DNA of 23,163 nt from Botryllus schlosseri. Its lineage: Eukaryota; Chordata; Ascidiacea; Stolidobranchia; Styelidae. Under the pieces are notes generated by a model. That model made no database searches, was not told where the DNA came from, and worked only from the letters and a program-made list of their open reading frames with translations. The DNA is taken from positions 1,802 through 24,964 of the forward strand of contig KE605923.1 of assembly GCA_000444245.1 (NCBI GenBank). The letters run 5' to 3'. The position numbers were made by a program, and so were the translations under genes. Positions 1 to 9,739 of this stretch are shown here, piece by piece. Numbering within the stretch: position 1 is the first letter of the stretch; every line of letters begins with the position of its first letter.

Positions 1-141
1 TTGTTAATACACCTCGCATAGGTCAAATACGTGATTATGACGTCATAAATGGTGGAAACCCGCTTGACTTCCTAGGTGGTACGCGAGCACTGCATAAAAC
101 CTCAAAATGGTACGTGGGTGGAAAAAGGTTGGGAACCACTG
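1..141 (+). mobile_element. hAT-type DNA transposon, right end only
   Basis: The stretch ends in ggttgggaaccactg at about 127-141, the typical right terminus of hAT elements and their MITEs (reverse complement CAGTGGTTCCCAACC). The left end lies outside the window, so length and target duplication cannot be checked. No coding potential is visible. It abuts the dispersed repeat that follows. Confidence 0.6.
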
Positions 142-352
142 CCGTAGGCTATCTTTCTGATATTGAACTATATACTTGACAAACTGAAAATAGCGAAAAG
201 TAAGTAAGTAGATCACAAAATATTACGAAGTAGGAGTAGAAGTAGTGGGAAATTAGATTTACTTGAGTAAGTACCCAAGTAGCGGTAAACTTCTTGAGTA
301 CTTCAAAAAAGTAGAAGTACTTCGTTACTGACCAGTGACCACCTCATAATAT
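142..352 (+). repeat. Dispersed MITE-like repeat, copy A
   Basis: This segment closely matches 20675-20868 in the same orientation, beginning around ggctatctt and sharing a long near-identical core around 175-230. It ends with a motif rich in acttgagtactt and gtagaagtacttcgttactg, closing at gaccacctc. GAGGTGGTC termini around a core of repeated act(c/t)aagtag words are typical of a widespread animal MITE type. Only the 3' part of the element seems present here. Confidence 0.65.
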
Positions 353-450
353 TGTCTTTGATTGGTCAATTGGTAAATTAGCGCGATGACTGCGTCACAA
401 TATAGCACCTGTAACTGAATGGTCAGATATCGGAGTATTATTCCACCAAC

Positions 451-692
451 CTTAACCATATCGTAGAAAAGATCAGGAAGGAAGGCAAAAAGCCGAATCC
501 GGTGTGTCCAAACACAAACGCGTTTTGTTGTTCGAGAATTTCCACCTTTGGAAGGCCCGTGTACGAAACGTCACTCATCCGTGGCGGGAAATCTTCACCA
601 TTGATGTTTGAGACTTTCATTTTTCCGCCAATGTGCGTCCTTAGCGCATTTTGCAGCTCATGGGTGTCTCCGTAGATATGGCTGATATCAAC
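451..692 (-). CDS. ptgs: PTGS exon 6: start of the catalytic domain
   Basis: The exon starts after the acceptor ttgacttag with [10 protein letters not shown], matching VDLNHIYGET of vertebrate COX, and runs through an [10 protein letters not shown] loop to [17 protein letters not shown]. It ends in phase 2 (TTA AG) before the donor GTTGGT. It covers what I recall as human exon 6 plus the first part of exon 7 with no intron between, and stops at an intron not recalled from vertebrates. Confidence 0.9.
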
Positions 693-3600
693 CTAAGTCA
701 AAAAGCATCAGGTCTGTGATAATCGTTTGATAATCGTTTGATAATCGTGAACATCGTGATAATCGCCGGTACCGTGACATCTACGTGGTTAAGTCAGTTG
801 TTGCGCCTAAGGAACATGACAAATACATCGCCACATCTCTTAGCTTTTAATGGTGGATATCTCTCTAGGGATTCTATGTAACAGGTCCCAATCTTATCCG
901 CCTCTTTAACGCTGTGAGTGAAAAGAAACAATGGCCGATTACGTGTGCTTTTACTCTGGAGATGCTTCGCCGTTTTCAAAATTATGCAATCCCGGCCACG
1001 CGAAGGCATCACTATCATAGATTGACGGGGCCGTCGGGAGTTAGTAGCTAATCTCAAGTGTTATTTTGAAAGGGCGAAAAGCTGGAAAATTGGATTATTG
1101 TACGGAAAATTATGCGGGTCCGAGAGCAACCGAAACCTCAGTTTAGACCAGCATGCTTGATTTGCAATCGCTTCACAGATAACATTACTTCATTCGAATA
1201 AAACCGTAATACCTTCTTACCATCTGGTTTCCCCACTGAAAAGGCAATCCTTTGCGTACGTCAGTTTTGAAGTATTGGTGATTGAAATGTTGGGCAAACA
1301 TTGGAAAAAGCAAATTGGTTCGTCGCGGGCACGGCCGGAACCTTTTGCGGAGGTGGAATCTTTCGGCGAATTCTTCGGGGTCTGGAAGCGTTTTCGGGCC
1401 TAGCAAGATAACAGGTGTATGTTGCACCAGTGGTAACACCAGTGATATGCTATTGTGCAAAACAAAGTGGTGTATTTTCAAAAGTACACGGACTGTTTTA
1501 ATTTATTGCAGCCTGAATAATTTCGATTATTGTTGTGTCAATCGCATCATTTTCTTTGCGTTTCGTCGTTGAAAAAGTCGATTTGATGTACCGGCCAGAC
1601 TTGTACAAACTAAACATTTAGTTAGTTGATGGTCAACTAATTAACGGCTTTTTGAGCAGTTCTACTTCTAGTTGCGGATTTTGAAAATTGAGTAGTTGTA
1701 GTTCTATTTGCGAATTTTGAAAATTGAGTAGTTCTAGTTCTAGTTCTAATTGCGGATTTTGAAAATTGACTAGTTCTCGTTGCGAATTTTGAAAATTGGG
1801 TAGTTCTAGTTCTAGTCGCGGATTTTGAAAATCGGGTACTTCTAGTTCTAATTATAATTGCGAGTTTTCAAAAGTTGATTAGTTCTAGTTCTAGTTGCGC
1901 TTTTTTAAAATCCACTAGTTTGTACAATTCTGGTACCAGCGCAACTGCTATGACATATTTTCCTATACCCAAGATAACCGTTGCCTTTCTAAGCATAGAA
2001 AGATAGTCACTACTCGGGAGAAATCAGCAAGAATATCGGCCTAGTGCCAAATGAACTGACTAGAGACGACGGAAATCGTGGATACTGGATTTACAAAAAA
2101 AATCGAAAACTTTGACCGAATTGAACCAGACAGATCATTATTTATATAATTATAAAGGAAATTACCGGTATAGTCAACTTTATGCACACTTTCCAATGCT
2201 CATCAGTGATATCTGTCAAACGGGGCGATGGACGATTACGACGACAACTAATTATATTCACTCGTACTACTAATACGACATTTGCCAATGCCTGCAGATC
2301 ACGACCTGCGTATGGAGCGCCTGGGGCCTACGATAGAACCTCCCTATTCTGTAGGCGAAAGTAGCCACCTCTACAAAATCTAATTCGGAAGTGCACAATT
2401 GAACACATGAATGCAGCGAGATATGCGCAAGTGTTAACGAGACAGAAATGATTGAATACCCGGCAGTATAACCTGCCTTTAGGCGTCTAGTACGACGTCA
2501 ATCACGCGGACGAAACATAGGTCATTGCAAAACTCACCAACCACTCCCATTGGCAACGGACAGTTTTCTGGTATCGGAGGCAGCGACCGTGCGTAGACGG
2601 TTTTATTCAAGTACGTGTCCATTGAAGTGTATTCATCGGTTCCTATATATGCCGTTGGCTCCGCAACGAGGGCCACACGCACTGAAAATATGCATGAGTT
2701 TCGCGACACCATTTCACTATATTATAGCCTTGATTTTTCTGGCTCATTTGTTCAATTCGTTGGGAGCGAAAAGGGGAGTGCGGCTTGATTATAACCGAAC
2801 ATAAACAATGGACAATTGAACATGGAACACATCGAGCAGCGCTCAGCTCACAGATCCACGATAGCGTCACGACTTCCGCAATTGTGCATTATTTTCGTCA
2901 GCCGTGAGAATATCAAACCAACACGTTACCACGTGGTGGTCAAAGTAGTCCGCGTTGCCTCTCAAGAACAAGGAGAAGAATTGCAGTAAATTTCTACTCC
3001 TGTACCAGCTCGTGGTTCGCATGTGTGTTTCATTGCAGTTTATCGACGATTGGTACTATCAAAATTGCAATATGTATTTTCGTGACTAACGCCAAACGAC
3101 TAAAGACTAGATCGATTTTGTTTACATATTTAAAAACTCGAAATCTTGTCAAAATTCTTTGTGAAGTTGAAAAAAAAAATTGCAACCTACATTTCGTTTG
3201 TATCGTAGATGTTTTCACTGTCGGTGAACTTATCTTTTGACAATTTACATATTGTAGACGGCCCATTGTTTGCTCATTGTGAATCATAAACGGTCAAATG
3301 AAACAAATACGTTGACATAGCGTTATGATCAACGTACCGCAATATCCTAACTGAAGCAAGATTGCGTGGACATTAGTTCTTATATCAAGAAGCGCATGAT
3401 GAAAAATTGTGATGTAGTGTAGACCACATTGTCAGAATGAAGCAACACGCTGTGTCACCAGCAGTGTACGCACAACTTCAGTGTTGTCAGCTTACTACTG
3501 CTGTTGTTGAACGTTCTTACTCCATTCCTGGCAAGCTATTAGTATGGGCAGACACTTTCTACCCGAGAATGTAGGAAAGTATCTGTCGTAGTGCTACAAC

Positions 3601-6600
3601 AAATTTCAATTATTTCTACCATAATACGTGATGTAACTACTGGAATTCTTCGTAGGGCCAGATTTCGTTAAAATGAAGTTTTTTCGTGTAAAATTTTTTC
3701 AATTTTATCTCAAAAAAGTTTTTTCAGGCCAAAAGTACAGACAGTTCCAACCAGAAACGAAGATAAGTAGTACAATTCTAACATTATGTGCGAAAACACC
3801 TAATCTGCATCGTGAGGTCAAACTTTTGTCAAAATTAAGTTTTTAAGGTAAAACAATGTCAAATTTTATATTTTTTATGTCAAAATCTTCCATTTTAGGT
3901 AAAAAAAAACGCCCTAGTCATCGTATTGTTCGATCGATAGAATGATACCAATTGTTTAATTACCATGGGCTTATAAGTATTGAAGGTATACAATTGGAAT
4001 TCCAGAAGGCGTATCATCCCGAATCATATGCACGAGTTGAGAGTGTGTCTTGACCTCTGGCGGAAACCCTGAGACATGGTCACGGAACCCCTAGTGGTCC
4101 ATGGAACACCTGTTCAGAGCCACTGAACTATATATTTAGTTACCGTGATACAGGGATTATTTCGTGCAGTTTTGATGAGAACTTCACTCACAAAAGTGAT
4201 GCGAACTAATGATAAACTCTTCCACTTTTGAAAATCCGTATTGTAAAAAGTCAGTAGTTCTGTCTACAAATCATTTAAAGTAGACGTACTCTAAAAACAT
4301 AACAATTTGACTAAAAGCGGAGTAAGTCGGCAAAACCGACTCGAGTACTCCGAAAAAGTAGCACATCGTTACTGATCCCCTATGTCAATGACGGTGCCCG
4401 GTCAATACCGAGAAAAAAACCATTACCGAGAATGCCATTACCGAGAATGGACACCACCGAGAATGGACATTATCGAGAATGGACACCACAGAGAATGGAC
4501 ATCACCGAGAATGGACACCACCGAGAATATTGAAAAAAAGGGGCCAAATGGCGAAATATAGGGGCCATTTAGGGGCCAACTGCATCTAAACAGGGCCAAT
4601 CCGGCAACCCTGAGTATGACCACCATTGGACAATGACCATGTGCATTACAAGTTACAACTATGTACCACGGAAAGTGATATGCAATTATTAGCACTTTAT
4701 GGGGTAGTACCTTTACTTGGGCATATGCTGACAAGGGTAAAATCAATTCCGGCTTGCTCCGAGTTGTACGCTATGAATTTCGAGGGGGGTATAGATAACT
4801 CCGAGAAGAGAAACATGATTGAAATTTGATATTCCTTACGATTATCTTATGTAAACATGATTGAATCTTTGGCAACTCACTGCTCAGCACCGCTCCCATG
4901 AAAAGCTTTCGGAGTGAATATATGCCGTTGATGATGTCCCATACAAATTTGTAATTTGTCACGAGATGTTGCACCGTACTCGGGGAAGGCTTCAACAGTT
5001 TGTATATCTTTGTCGAAAATATTGCTGTAATGAAGGCCTTTTTTGTTTATAATGTTCCGCACAAAGCCTCGGTGCGAAATCTTTGTCGGGTTGGGCATCA
5101 TTTGCCAAATATTATATCAGAAACATTGGTGGAACAGTCTATCACTATCTTCCGTTCACAAACGCTGCTAAGATTGTCCGCTTGTCCTCGCAATTTCCGA
5201 TCACTCCAAGCACATTCCAATCAAACGACTCTGAGATTATTATATGGGTGATGCTTCCAGCGGTTGATCTGAGTCACCTAATTGTGACGTGACGTAATCA
5301 TGACGAATAAACAGGCACGCGAAAGGCATGGCTAGTGACTAACCGCAGACTGCAAACAGCGAGCGGCGCAAATTCGGTTGTGAAATTATCTAACACCAAC
5401 ACACCAGTGTACTAATGACTAGAGGTCGACCGATTATCGACCTGGCCGATTATCGAGCCCGATATTTGGAACTTTGCCTTCAGAGGCCGATATCGTGGCC
5501 GATATTTCATATATATATAAAAATTCAAAAATATTGGAAATTCAATGCTCCGTGTTCTCAATCTCAAAAAATCGACGACGCGAAGGACAATACGTGACAT
5601 ATTTACCCTTGCAGGACGAGTTTAACTGGGTGATCATGCACAGAAACTATGCTTCCTGCATCACAATCTACCTCTACTGGACTGATCTGCAATTTAGGTT
5701 ATCCCAACTTTCAATGAATGTGCCCAATTCGGCAATAATTCTTTTTAATTTCAGTTTTCTCGTTTGTGGCTCAGCTTTCTGTGGCATGTACATTGTACAA
5801 GTGCAATCTTGCCTAATATATAATATTTTTGGCGGAATGGTTCTCTGCTCCTTCCATATTAATATCGGCCTATGATATCGGTTATCGGCCTTGTGAGTGT
5901 GTCGATCATCGGTATCGGTATCGGCCTGCAAAAATCAATATCGATCGACCTCTACTAATGACATAGTAGCGGTATCATACGCCACGCGGCCTTCAAAAGC
6001 TACTTATCACTATTACGTCACAGGAACCAAACTTCTGTATTTAGAGCTTTTAGAAGTGGACCGTGGAATATTTTATTAACGAAATTGCAGTGCAGATAAA
6101 TGGGTCGACGATAGGTGCATTTACCAGAATTCCAAAGCAGCGCATGCATCAGCACTTTCTGGTACCACATTTTGCTTTTACGCCCATTCCAATGGGTGAA
6201 AACGAAACAATACTATACACCAATTCTTGTGGAGACATATAACCCGGGGGCGGAGTGCGTTCTGCTTTCGTGCACCACCTCATGAAAGCGCAAAACGGTG
6301 GTCAACATATAAATAGATCCCACTACACCCCTGGAATATATCTCAAAGGAAATTGTGCGTTCGACTCGTTCTCACTCATTCGAATTGGTGTAAAAGCAAA
6401 AATCAGAAAGTATCGCTTATGCGATTATTATGTCGTGGGAATCGGTGAAATACACTATATTTCTGTACAGTGTGCGTCACGACTAGAAATGTCGAGAACC
6501 CTGCTTTAAATTATCATTTAGGTTCGAATGAAATGATTAAATCAATTCATCCACACCCAAAGAATTCAATAGAGCTGAGTAATTCGGTAAATTCGGTATA

Positions 6601-7094
6601 TTTAGGGGAAATGGATAACAAAAAGCATCTAAATATATCGATATTCATGGAAATTCATACCGTATTCGCAATTTTCTCCATAATAGCCCGTTCGCGTACA
6701 ATCACAAACGTATGAATCAAAACCCTTGGTGGAACAAATACCGCGGTTCTGGCACGGGAACGAGCAGCAAGGATTATCTGAAATTGGCAAAAGCGTGCTT
6801 ATAACCAGAAATATATCAAATTGTCGTTTCGAAGCCATGTTACGCTAGCTGTAGTAGAATTGACGTAAGCGATAATTGCACATCGCGATATGGAACACTG
6901 TCTCAATGTCCACGGACATTCAAGTGGTAATTAGAACGCACAAATGTATGTAGGCTATACTCACAATTTTCGCCGCTAGCTGCTATGACCGAAATTGTTA
7001 TTGTGGCGACCAAAGTTGACCAACGAGCTAAAAAACATGGTTGCGTAGCATTAGTAGAACCTTTTCCCAGACAATAGGACGGCTGAAGTGACAT
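451..7094 (-). CDS. ptgs: Prostaglandin G/H synthase (cyclooxygenase), 5' part
   Basis: Cyclooxygenases convert arachidonic acid to prostaglandin H2 as heme homodimers on the lumenal face of ER and nuclear membranes. Six exons read in order on the minus strand: 7094-6965 (signal peptide, proposed), 6777-6661 (EGF), 5024-4881 (membrane-binding helices), 2681-2538, 1399-1221 and 692-451. All joins use GT-AG sites and keep the frame, giving about 318 codons in the window. Seen directly: the EGF cysteines with the [11 protein letters not shown] signature, an Arg at the position of COX-1 Arg120, an NKT sequon, the AQHFNHQ peroxidase motif, and IWLR at the last exon end. The catalytic Tyr and proximal His (YHWH), the acetylated Ser and the ER-retention tail must lie left of the window. 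No break is seen in any exon. Introns are 187, 1636, 2199, 1138 and 528 bp. Assignment to COX rather than another heme peroxidase is firm because of the EGF plus membrane-binding order; the COX-1 or COX-2 label has no meaning outside vertebrates. Confidence 0.94.
1221..1399 (-). CDS. ptgs: PTGS exon 5: peroxidase distal-site exon
   Basis: It begins after ttgctag with [11 protein letters not shown] and ends [10 protein letters not shown] before the donor GTAAGA. It contains [13 protein letters not shown], equivalent to FAQHFTHQFFKTD of vertebrate COX. By family knowledge the Gln and the second His of this motif (Q215 and H219 in the proposed protein, Q203 and H207 in COX-1) form the distal side of the peroxidase heme pocket; both are present. 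The exon is 179 bp, from phase 1 to phase 0. Confidence 0.93.
1656..1912. repeat. Minisatellite, about 7 units of 30-43 bp
   Basis: Imperfect tandem units each combine one to three tagttc words with tgcggattttgaaaattg. Unit length differs mainly by the number of tagttc repeats. The array lies in PTGS intron 4, 3' of its middle in the gene's orientation. It appears noncoding. Confidence 0.85.
1913..2537. other. ptgs: PTGS intron 4, remainder
   Basis: Apart from the minisatellite, this intron shows no coding similarity on either strand, no transposon termini and only AT-rich unique-looking sequence. Short open frames here have no recognisable domains. Confidence 0.5.
2538..2681 (-). CDS. ptgs: PTGS exon 4: Arg120 and glycosylation exon
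   Basis: The exon (144 bp, phase 1 at both ends) starts after atattttcag. The split codon gives Met, then [13 protein letters not shown]; the Arg (R132) aligns with COX-1 Arg120, which binds the fatty-acid carboxylate. [13 protein letters not shown] carries an N-glycosylation sequon (N156) at the place of Asn144 of COX-1. PENCPLP holds the cysteine that in COX enzymes forms a disulfide with the EGF module. The donor is GTGAGT. Confidence 0.93.
4050..4125 (+). mobile_element. hAT right-end relic
   Basis: cggaacccctagtggtcc followed by ggaacacctgttcagagccactg resembles the right end of hAT MITEs, where paired cggaacccc words precede a terminal CCACTG. The left end is not visible and no duplication was found, so this is a fragment at best. 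Confidence 0.4.
4404..4530. repeat. Minisatellite, 15-16 bp unit
   Basis: About eight units of the form ggacaccaccgagaat follow each other, with c/t changes at the two middle positions and a slightly shorter first unit. The array is followed by three gggcca words and ends near ggcaaccctg at 4605-4614, a terminus like that of the element ending at 14042. It may be the inner array of an old MITE. Confidence 0.85.
4881..5024 (-). CDS. ptgs: PTGS exon 3: membrane-binding domain
   Basis: The exon starts after cattacag and encodes [17 protein letters not shown], then [16 protein letters not shown] and [11 protein letters not shown]. These match LLKPTPNTVHYILTHFK and the following vertebrate helices A-D, which insert into one leaflet of the ER membrane and form the mouth of the fatty-acid channel. 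It is 144 bp, phase 1 at both ends, with the strong donor GTGAGT. Confidence 0.94.
5420..5954. mobile_element. Complete hAT-like MITE in PTGS intron 2
   Basis: The 535-bp element starts tagaggtcgaccgat and ends atcgatcgacctcta, inverted termini with 14 of 15 matches. It is flanked by a perfect 8-bp direct duplication ctaatgac at 5412-5419 and 5955-5962. The ends are full of ccgatatcgg words in both orientations. An 8-bp duplication points to hAT-type transposition. No transposase is encoded; frames crossing it carry no known domain. The intact duplication suggests a fairly young insertion. Confidence 0.92.
6661..6777 (-). CDS. ptgs: PTGS exon 2: EGF-like domain
   Basis: The exon starts after the acceptor gccaatttcag, at [15 protein letters not shown], continues [19 protein letters not shown] and ends EY before GTATGA. 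The seven cysteines and the [10 protein letters not shown] signature are those of the COX EGF domain, which forms the dimer face. At 117 bp and phase 1 at both ends it matches the human exon as I recall it. An unspliced read-through from 6838 is the alternative start. Confidence 0.93.
6778..6838 (-). CDS. ptgs: Alternative PTGS 5' end, unspliced start
   Basis: An ATG at 6838-6836 opens directly into the EGF exon without a splice: [20 protein letters not shown] then DNPCC. It has a basic N-region and a hydrophobic core, so it too could act as a signal peptide. Against it, a good acceptor (gccaatttcag) lies inside it, exactly at the intron position of vertebrate COX genes. It could be an alternative first exon or chance. 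Confidence 0.35.
6965..7094 (-). CDS. ptgs: PTGS exon 1: signal peptide (proposed)
   Basis: From ATG at 7094 the frame reads [10 protein letters not shown], then a hydrophobic stretch [14 protein letters not shown] and GEN. It ends in phase 1 at the strong donor GTGAGTATAG (6964 downward). Joined to the acceptor at 6777 it gives GENYNPCC, in frame and in the phase of vertebrate COX exon 1. The putative intron is 187 bp. The N-region of about 25 residues before the core is long for a signal peptide, so the true start may be elsewhere. Confidence 0.6.
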
Positions 7095-8794
7095 CAAAGC
7101 AACTTAGCGAACTTTTTCGCCTTTTTACAATTGCCGGGAAAATGTCTTTAATTGCGATTTGTATATGACATGAATTATGATTAGCCGAAGTAATTGCATT
7201 AGTTAACATCTCTAATTCCGATGATTAATGGTTGCCATTTCCGCTATTTGGTGGTGTCGAATTTAATGAATGCTTTACTCGTGCCCTTTCAACAGTGTAA
7301 CCAAGTTATTGGTGGTAATACGACTACAGATCTGTTTTGCCAAGATTTGGGGGCTCAAAAACAATACCTCACAGTTCAGTGCAAAATTTACAGGTAACGT
7401 ATATGCTGGACTTACTGGTGTGAGAGTAATGAAATCTTCAAATGAACAAGGTTGATAAAAACCCATCCTGTCTATAATAAGCAGTCTGGCGACTGTTATT
7501 ATCGTTATAAGTACAACTCATATTAGCGCACTTTATACCAGGATAGTGTATATTTAACTGCAATGAGCATTTTACACCAGGCCAATGTTCCGTTAGTGTG
7601 ATTGCTGATCTTCGGACTTCTAGTACCACCCACTCTTATACTAGGCTTCTGTGAGACACCATTACGCGAATCAGATGGCAAAGAGGCCTAGTTAAACCAG
7701 CAACACTTAGTTATAGCGATCGTGGAGTCGGCCTCAATCGGACTACGACCCGCAACCCACTGAACCAAATTTCTACCACACCAAATTTGGAATCGCGTGA
7801 AGCAAAATACCTCAGGATCGTTATAAATGCGATTATTTGTCCCTATACCCCCAAGTATGATGCAACAACGGGTATTTTGTTGATGGTCATTGGTGAGTTT
7901 TAGGTTTGGTATGGGGGTGGTTACTCGTATTATTCCAGGAATATGAATAATACCAATTTCTACCACTGTTGGCATACCGTTATGATTATAGGGGATCAAA
8001 TGCTTTGGGGAAATAACCATGGTTCGCTGTCAAATGACCAAATTTAAGAAGTTCAACTTTGAAGGTTGCTCAACCAGCAACTATGCTGAATGAGCTTGCT
8101 GCTGGGTCGCGTAGATCCAAGGTGGTTTTAGGTATGTTTCATCATCCTGCCGCCGAATGACACGCCCAGTTAATATTTCAATGGGTCATTCATTCTGTTT
8201 ACCGTGAATCTAATTTTTTTCATCTCTAAATCGGGTTTTCCAATAAAGCTAACCAAAGTACCTATTCAGGCTTAACGACTCGTGAAAGCCATTAAGCCTA
8301 TGTGTCATAATATGATTCTCAAGACTGACATATTCTCCGCAAATAATTCATATCTTGTTAGCCACTAACGATCTACTACAACACAGTCCATGCGCGTGCT
8401 GTATTTTCTGGCATGGAGCCATGCTTGATTGTGCGCAAAAGCGTGACGAGTATATACGAAATCATCCAACTACCTACAGCGTTAATATCGGTAATACTAG
8501 GGTTTAAAAAAATGAGAGGCACGGTTCGCGCACAACGAAACCAGGCTGTAATTGTACTGATATGCAGTCAGTAACCGACAGGAAGGTAGCGTATATGAAA
8601 CCACGTTATTCGGTGGGCTTCAATTCAACAGGCCTTCAATTCGACAGGCCTTCATATGACATATTGCAAATTTTCATTGTTGTTTAGTATCGATATCCAT
8701 GATCCTGATCATTTTACACCAGCCCGATATTCCTGTTGATTCTTTCTGTTGCTAACTTATAGCAAGCCCGCACTTGCTCCCTATATGATTGCAG

Positions 8795-8851
8795 GAGACC
8801 GCTGGTGCGAATCGGATGGCGAATTAGTACATACCATGATCTCATTACGGG
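8795..8851 (+). CDS. Possible 57-bp phase-symmetric exon, unknown protein
   Basis: A frame encoding DRWCESDGELVHTMISLR is bounded by an acceptor-like tatatgattgcag and a strong donor-like GGTAAGA. It is phase 1 at both ends and 57 bp long. The residues suggest no family I know. Neighbouring exons were not found, so it could be chance. Confidence 0.2.
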
Positions 8852-9135
8852 GTAAGATTGGCAAACGGCGCATCAGCGGTATCCGGTATCTACAATCTTA
8901 CAATCTTACAATTTCCTGCAATCTAATTTACTGCGGGGTGGTCAACTTAAAATACCCTACACTCTATACGTTCTATTCAAATCCGCTGTGATGTAGTGCC
9001 GACCACATCAGTTGGCAATAACTCCTATATGCTATTAGTCAGACTTACTTTCTCTCAAATTCATGTCACGACCCGGCCGACTCTGCATATACGTAGAATA
9101 TAACGCGGCTCTGACCAGCAGATTTACTTATACCG

Positions 9136-9363
9136 NCCGATGAGCGACGAAAAAATGCGGCAATGGCAATTAGACCAAATCTTATGACCNTTGAGTGAAA
9201 TGTCAGACAACACACGTGNAAAACACTCTCCGGTTAAGACCACGCTGTTGTGGATCANCGGGTAACACACCTAGCGATTATTATANAAATTCAGGATCGT
9301 GACANGATTGTTGTCGACTTGAGATNNATTGTAAACCGTTTCCCTCGACATCCNTCATNCCTN
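9136..9363. other. Low-quality consensus with 11 N calls
   Basis: Eleven Ns occur singly or in a pair within 230 bp, and nowhere else in the window. Isolated Ns within readable sequence suggest poor or conflicting reads rather than a scaffold gap. Frames here should not be trusted. Confidence 0.95.
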
Positions 9364-9739
9364 CCCGAAGCAAGCACGGAATAGTTATTTTTGTGGAGCC
9401 AGTACATCAAAACAAGTGCATCTGTGACTATATTCCCGGCGTTGAAGGCATTGAGATGAGGCGCCATTTCGTATATTGATGCAATCTAATATGCCCAGTT
9501 AGATTAAGTTTGATATAATTACAATGGGAGAGGTCGTCTGATTCATCTTAAACATTCTGATTTTCAAAACAAGTCGATAGTATAGATATAGAATCTTTCA
9601 TTCATCACCACCCTTTGTTGATAGGATGCCGGCAATTTTTCTGTATAATTGCCTGTGATATCACGGCCTGTTTTTCCGAAATTATGTGCGTTTATTATCT
9701 TCCTGTCAACTGCAGGCGAATAAATTTTAACATATAGAT

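Larger units (their letters stand above)
2682..4880. other. ptgs: PTGS intron 3, repeat-rich
   Basis: This 2.2-kb intron holds decayed copies of dispersed repeats: about 3040-3110 resembles 18030-18100, and about 4140-4380 resembles 18120-18340. It also has AT-rich, T-run sequence with degenerate tgtcaaaatt words at 3640-3930, a hAT right-end relic and a minisatellite. No exon is recognised. Confidence 0.5.
7095..9735. other. Intergenic region between PTGS and the nested hAT
   Basis: This is the 5' flank of PTGS. I see no TATA box at a useful distance, no recognisable gene and no clear transposon termini. It contains three short caggccttcaattc-type direct repeats near 8614-8660, a word at 8988-9010 (gatgtagtg then gaccacat) also found at 3410-3432, a possible small plus-strand exon at 8795-8851, and a stretch of scattered Ns at 9136-9363. 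Confidence 0.5.

Noticed and set aside
4877-5101. Minus-strand frame overlapping COX exon 3
   Set aside because: It is in another frame than the exon that matches the COX membrane-binding domain and has no similarity of its own.
7688-8020. Minus-strand frame with a gggtcgtagtccgattgagg word, considered as tRNA-derived SINE
   Set aside because: The box B-like word is too far from consensus and no box A, tail or flanking repeat was found.
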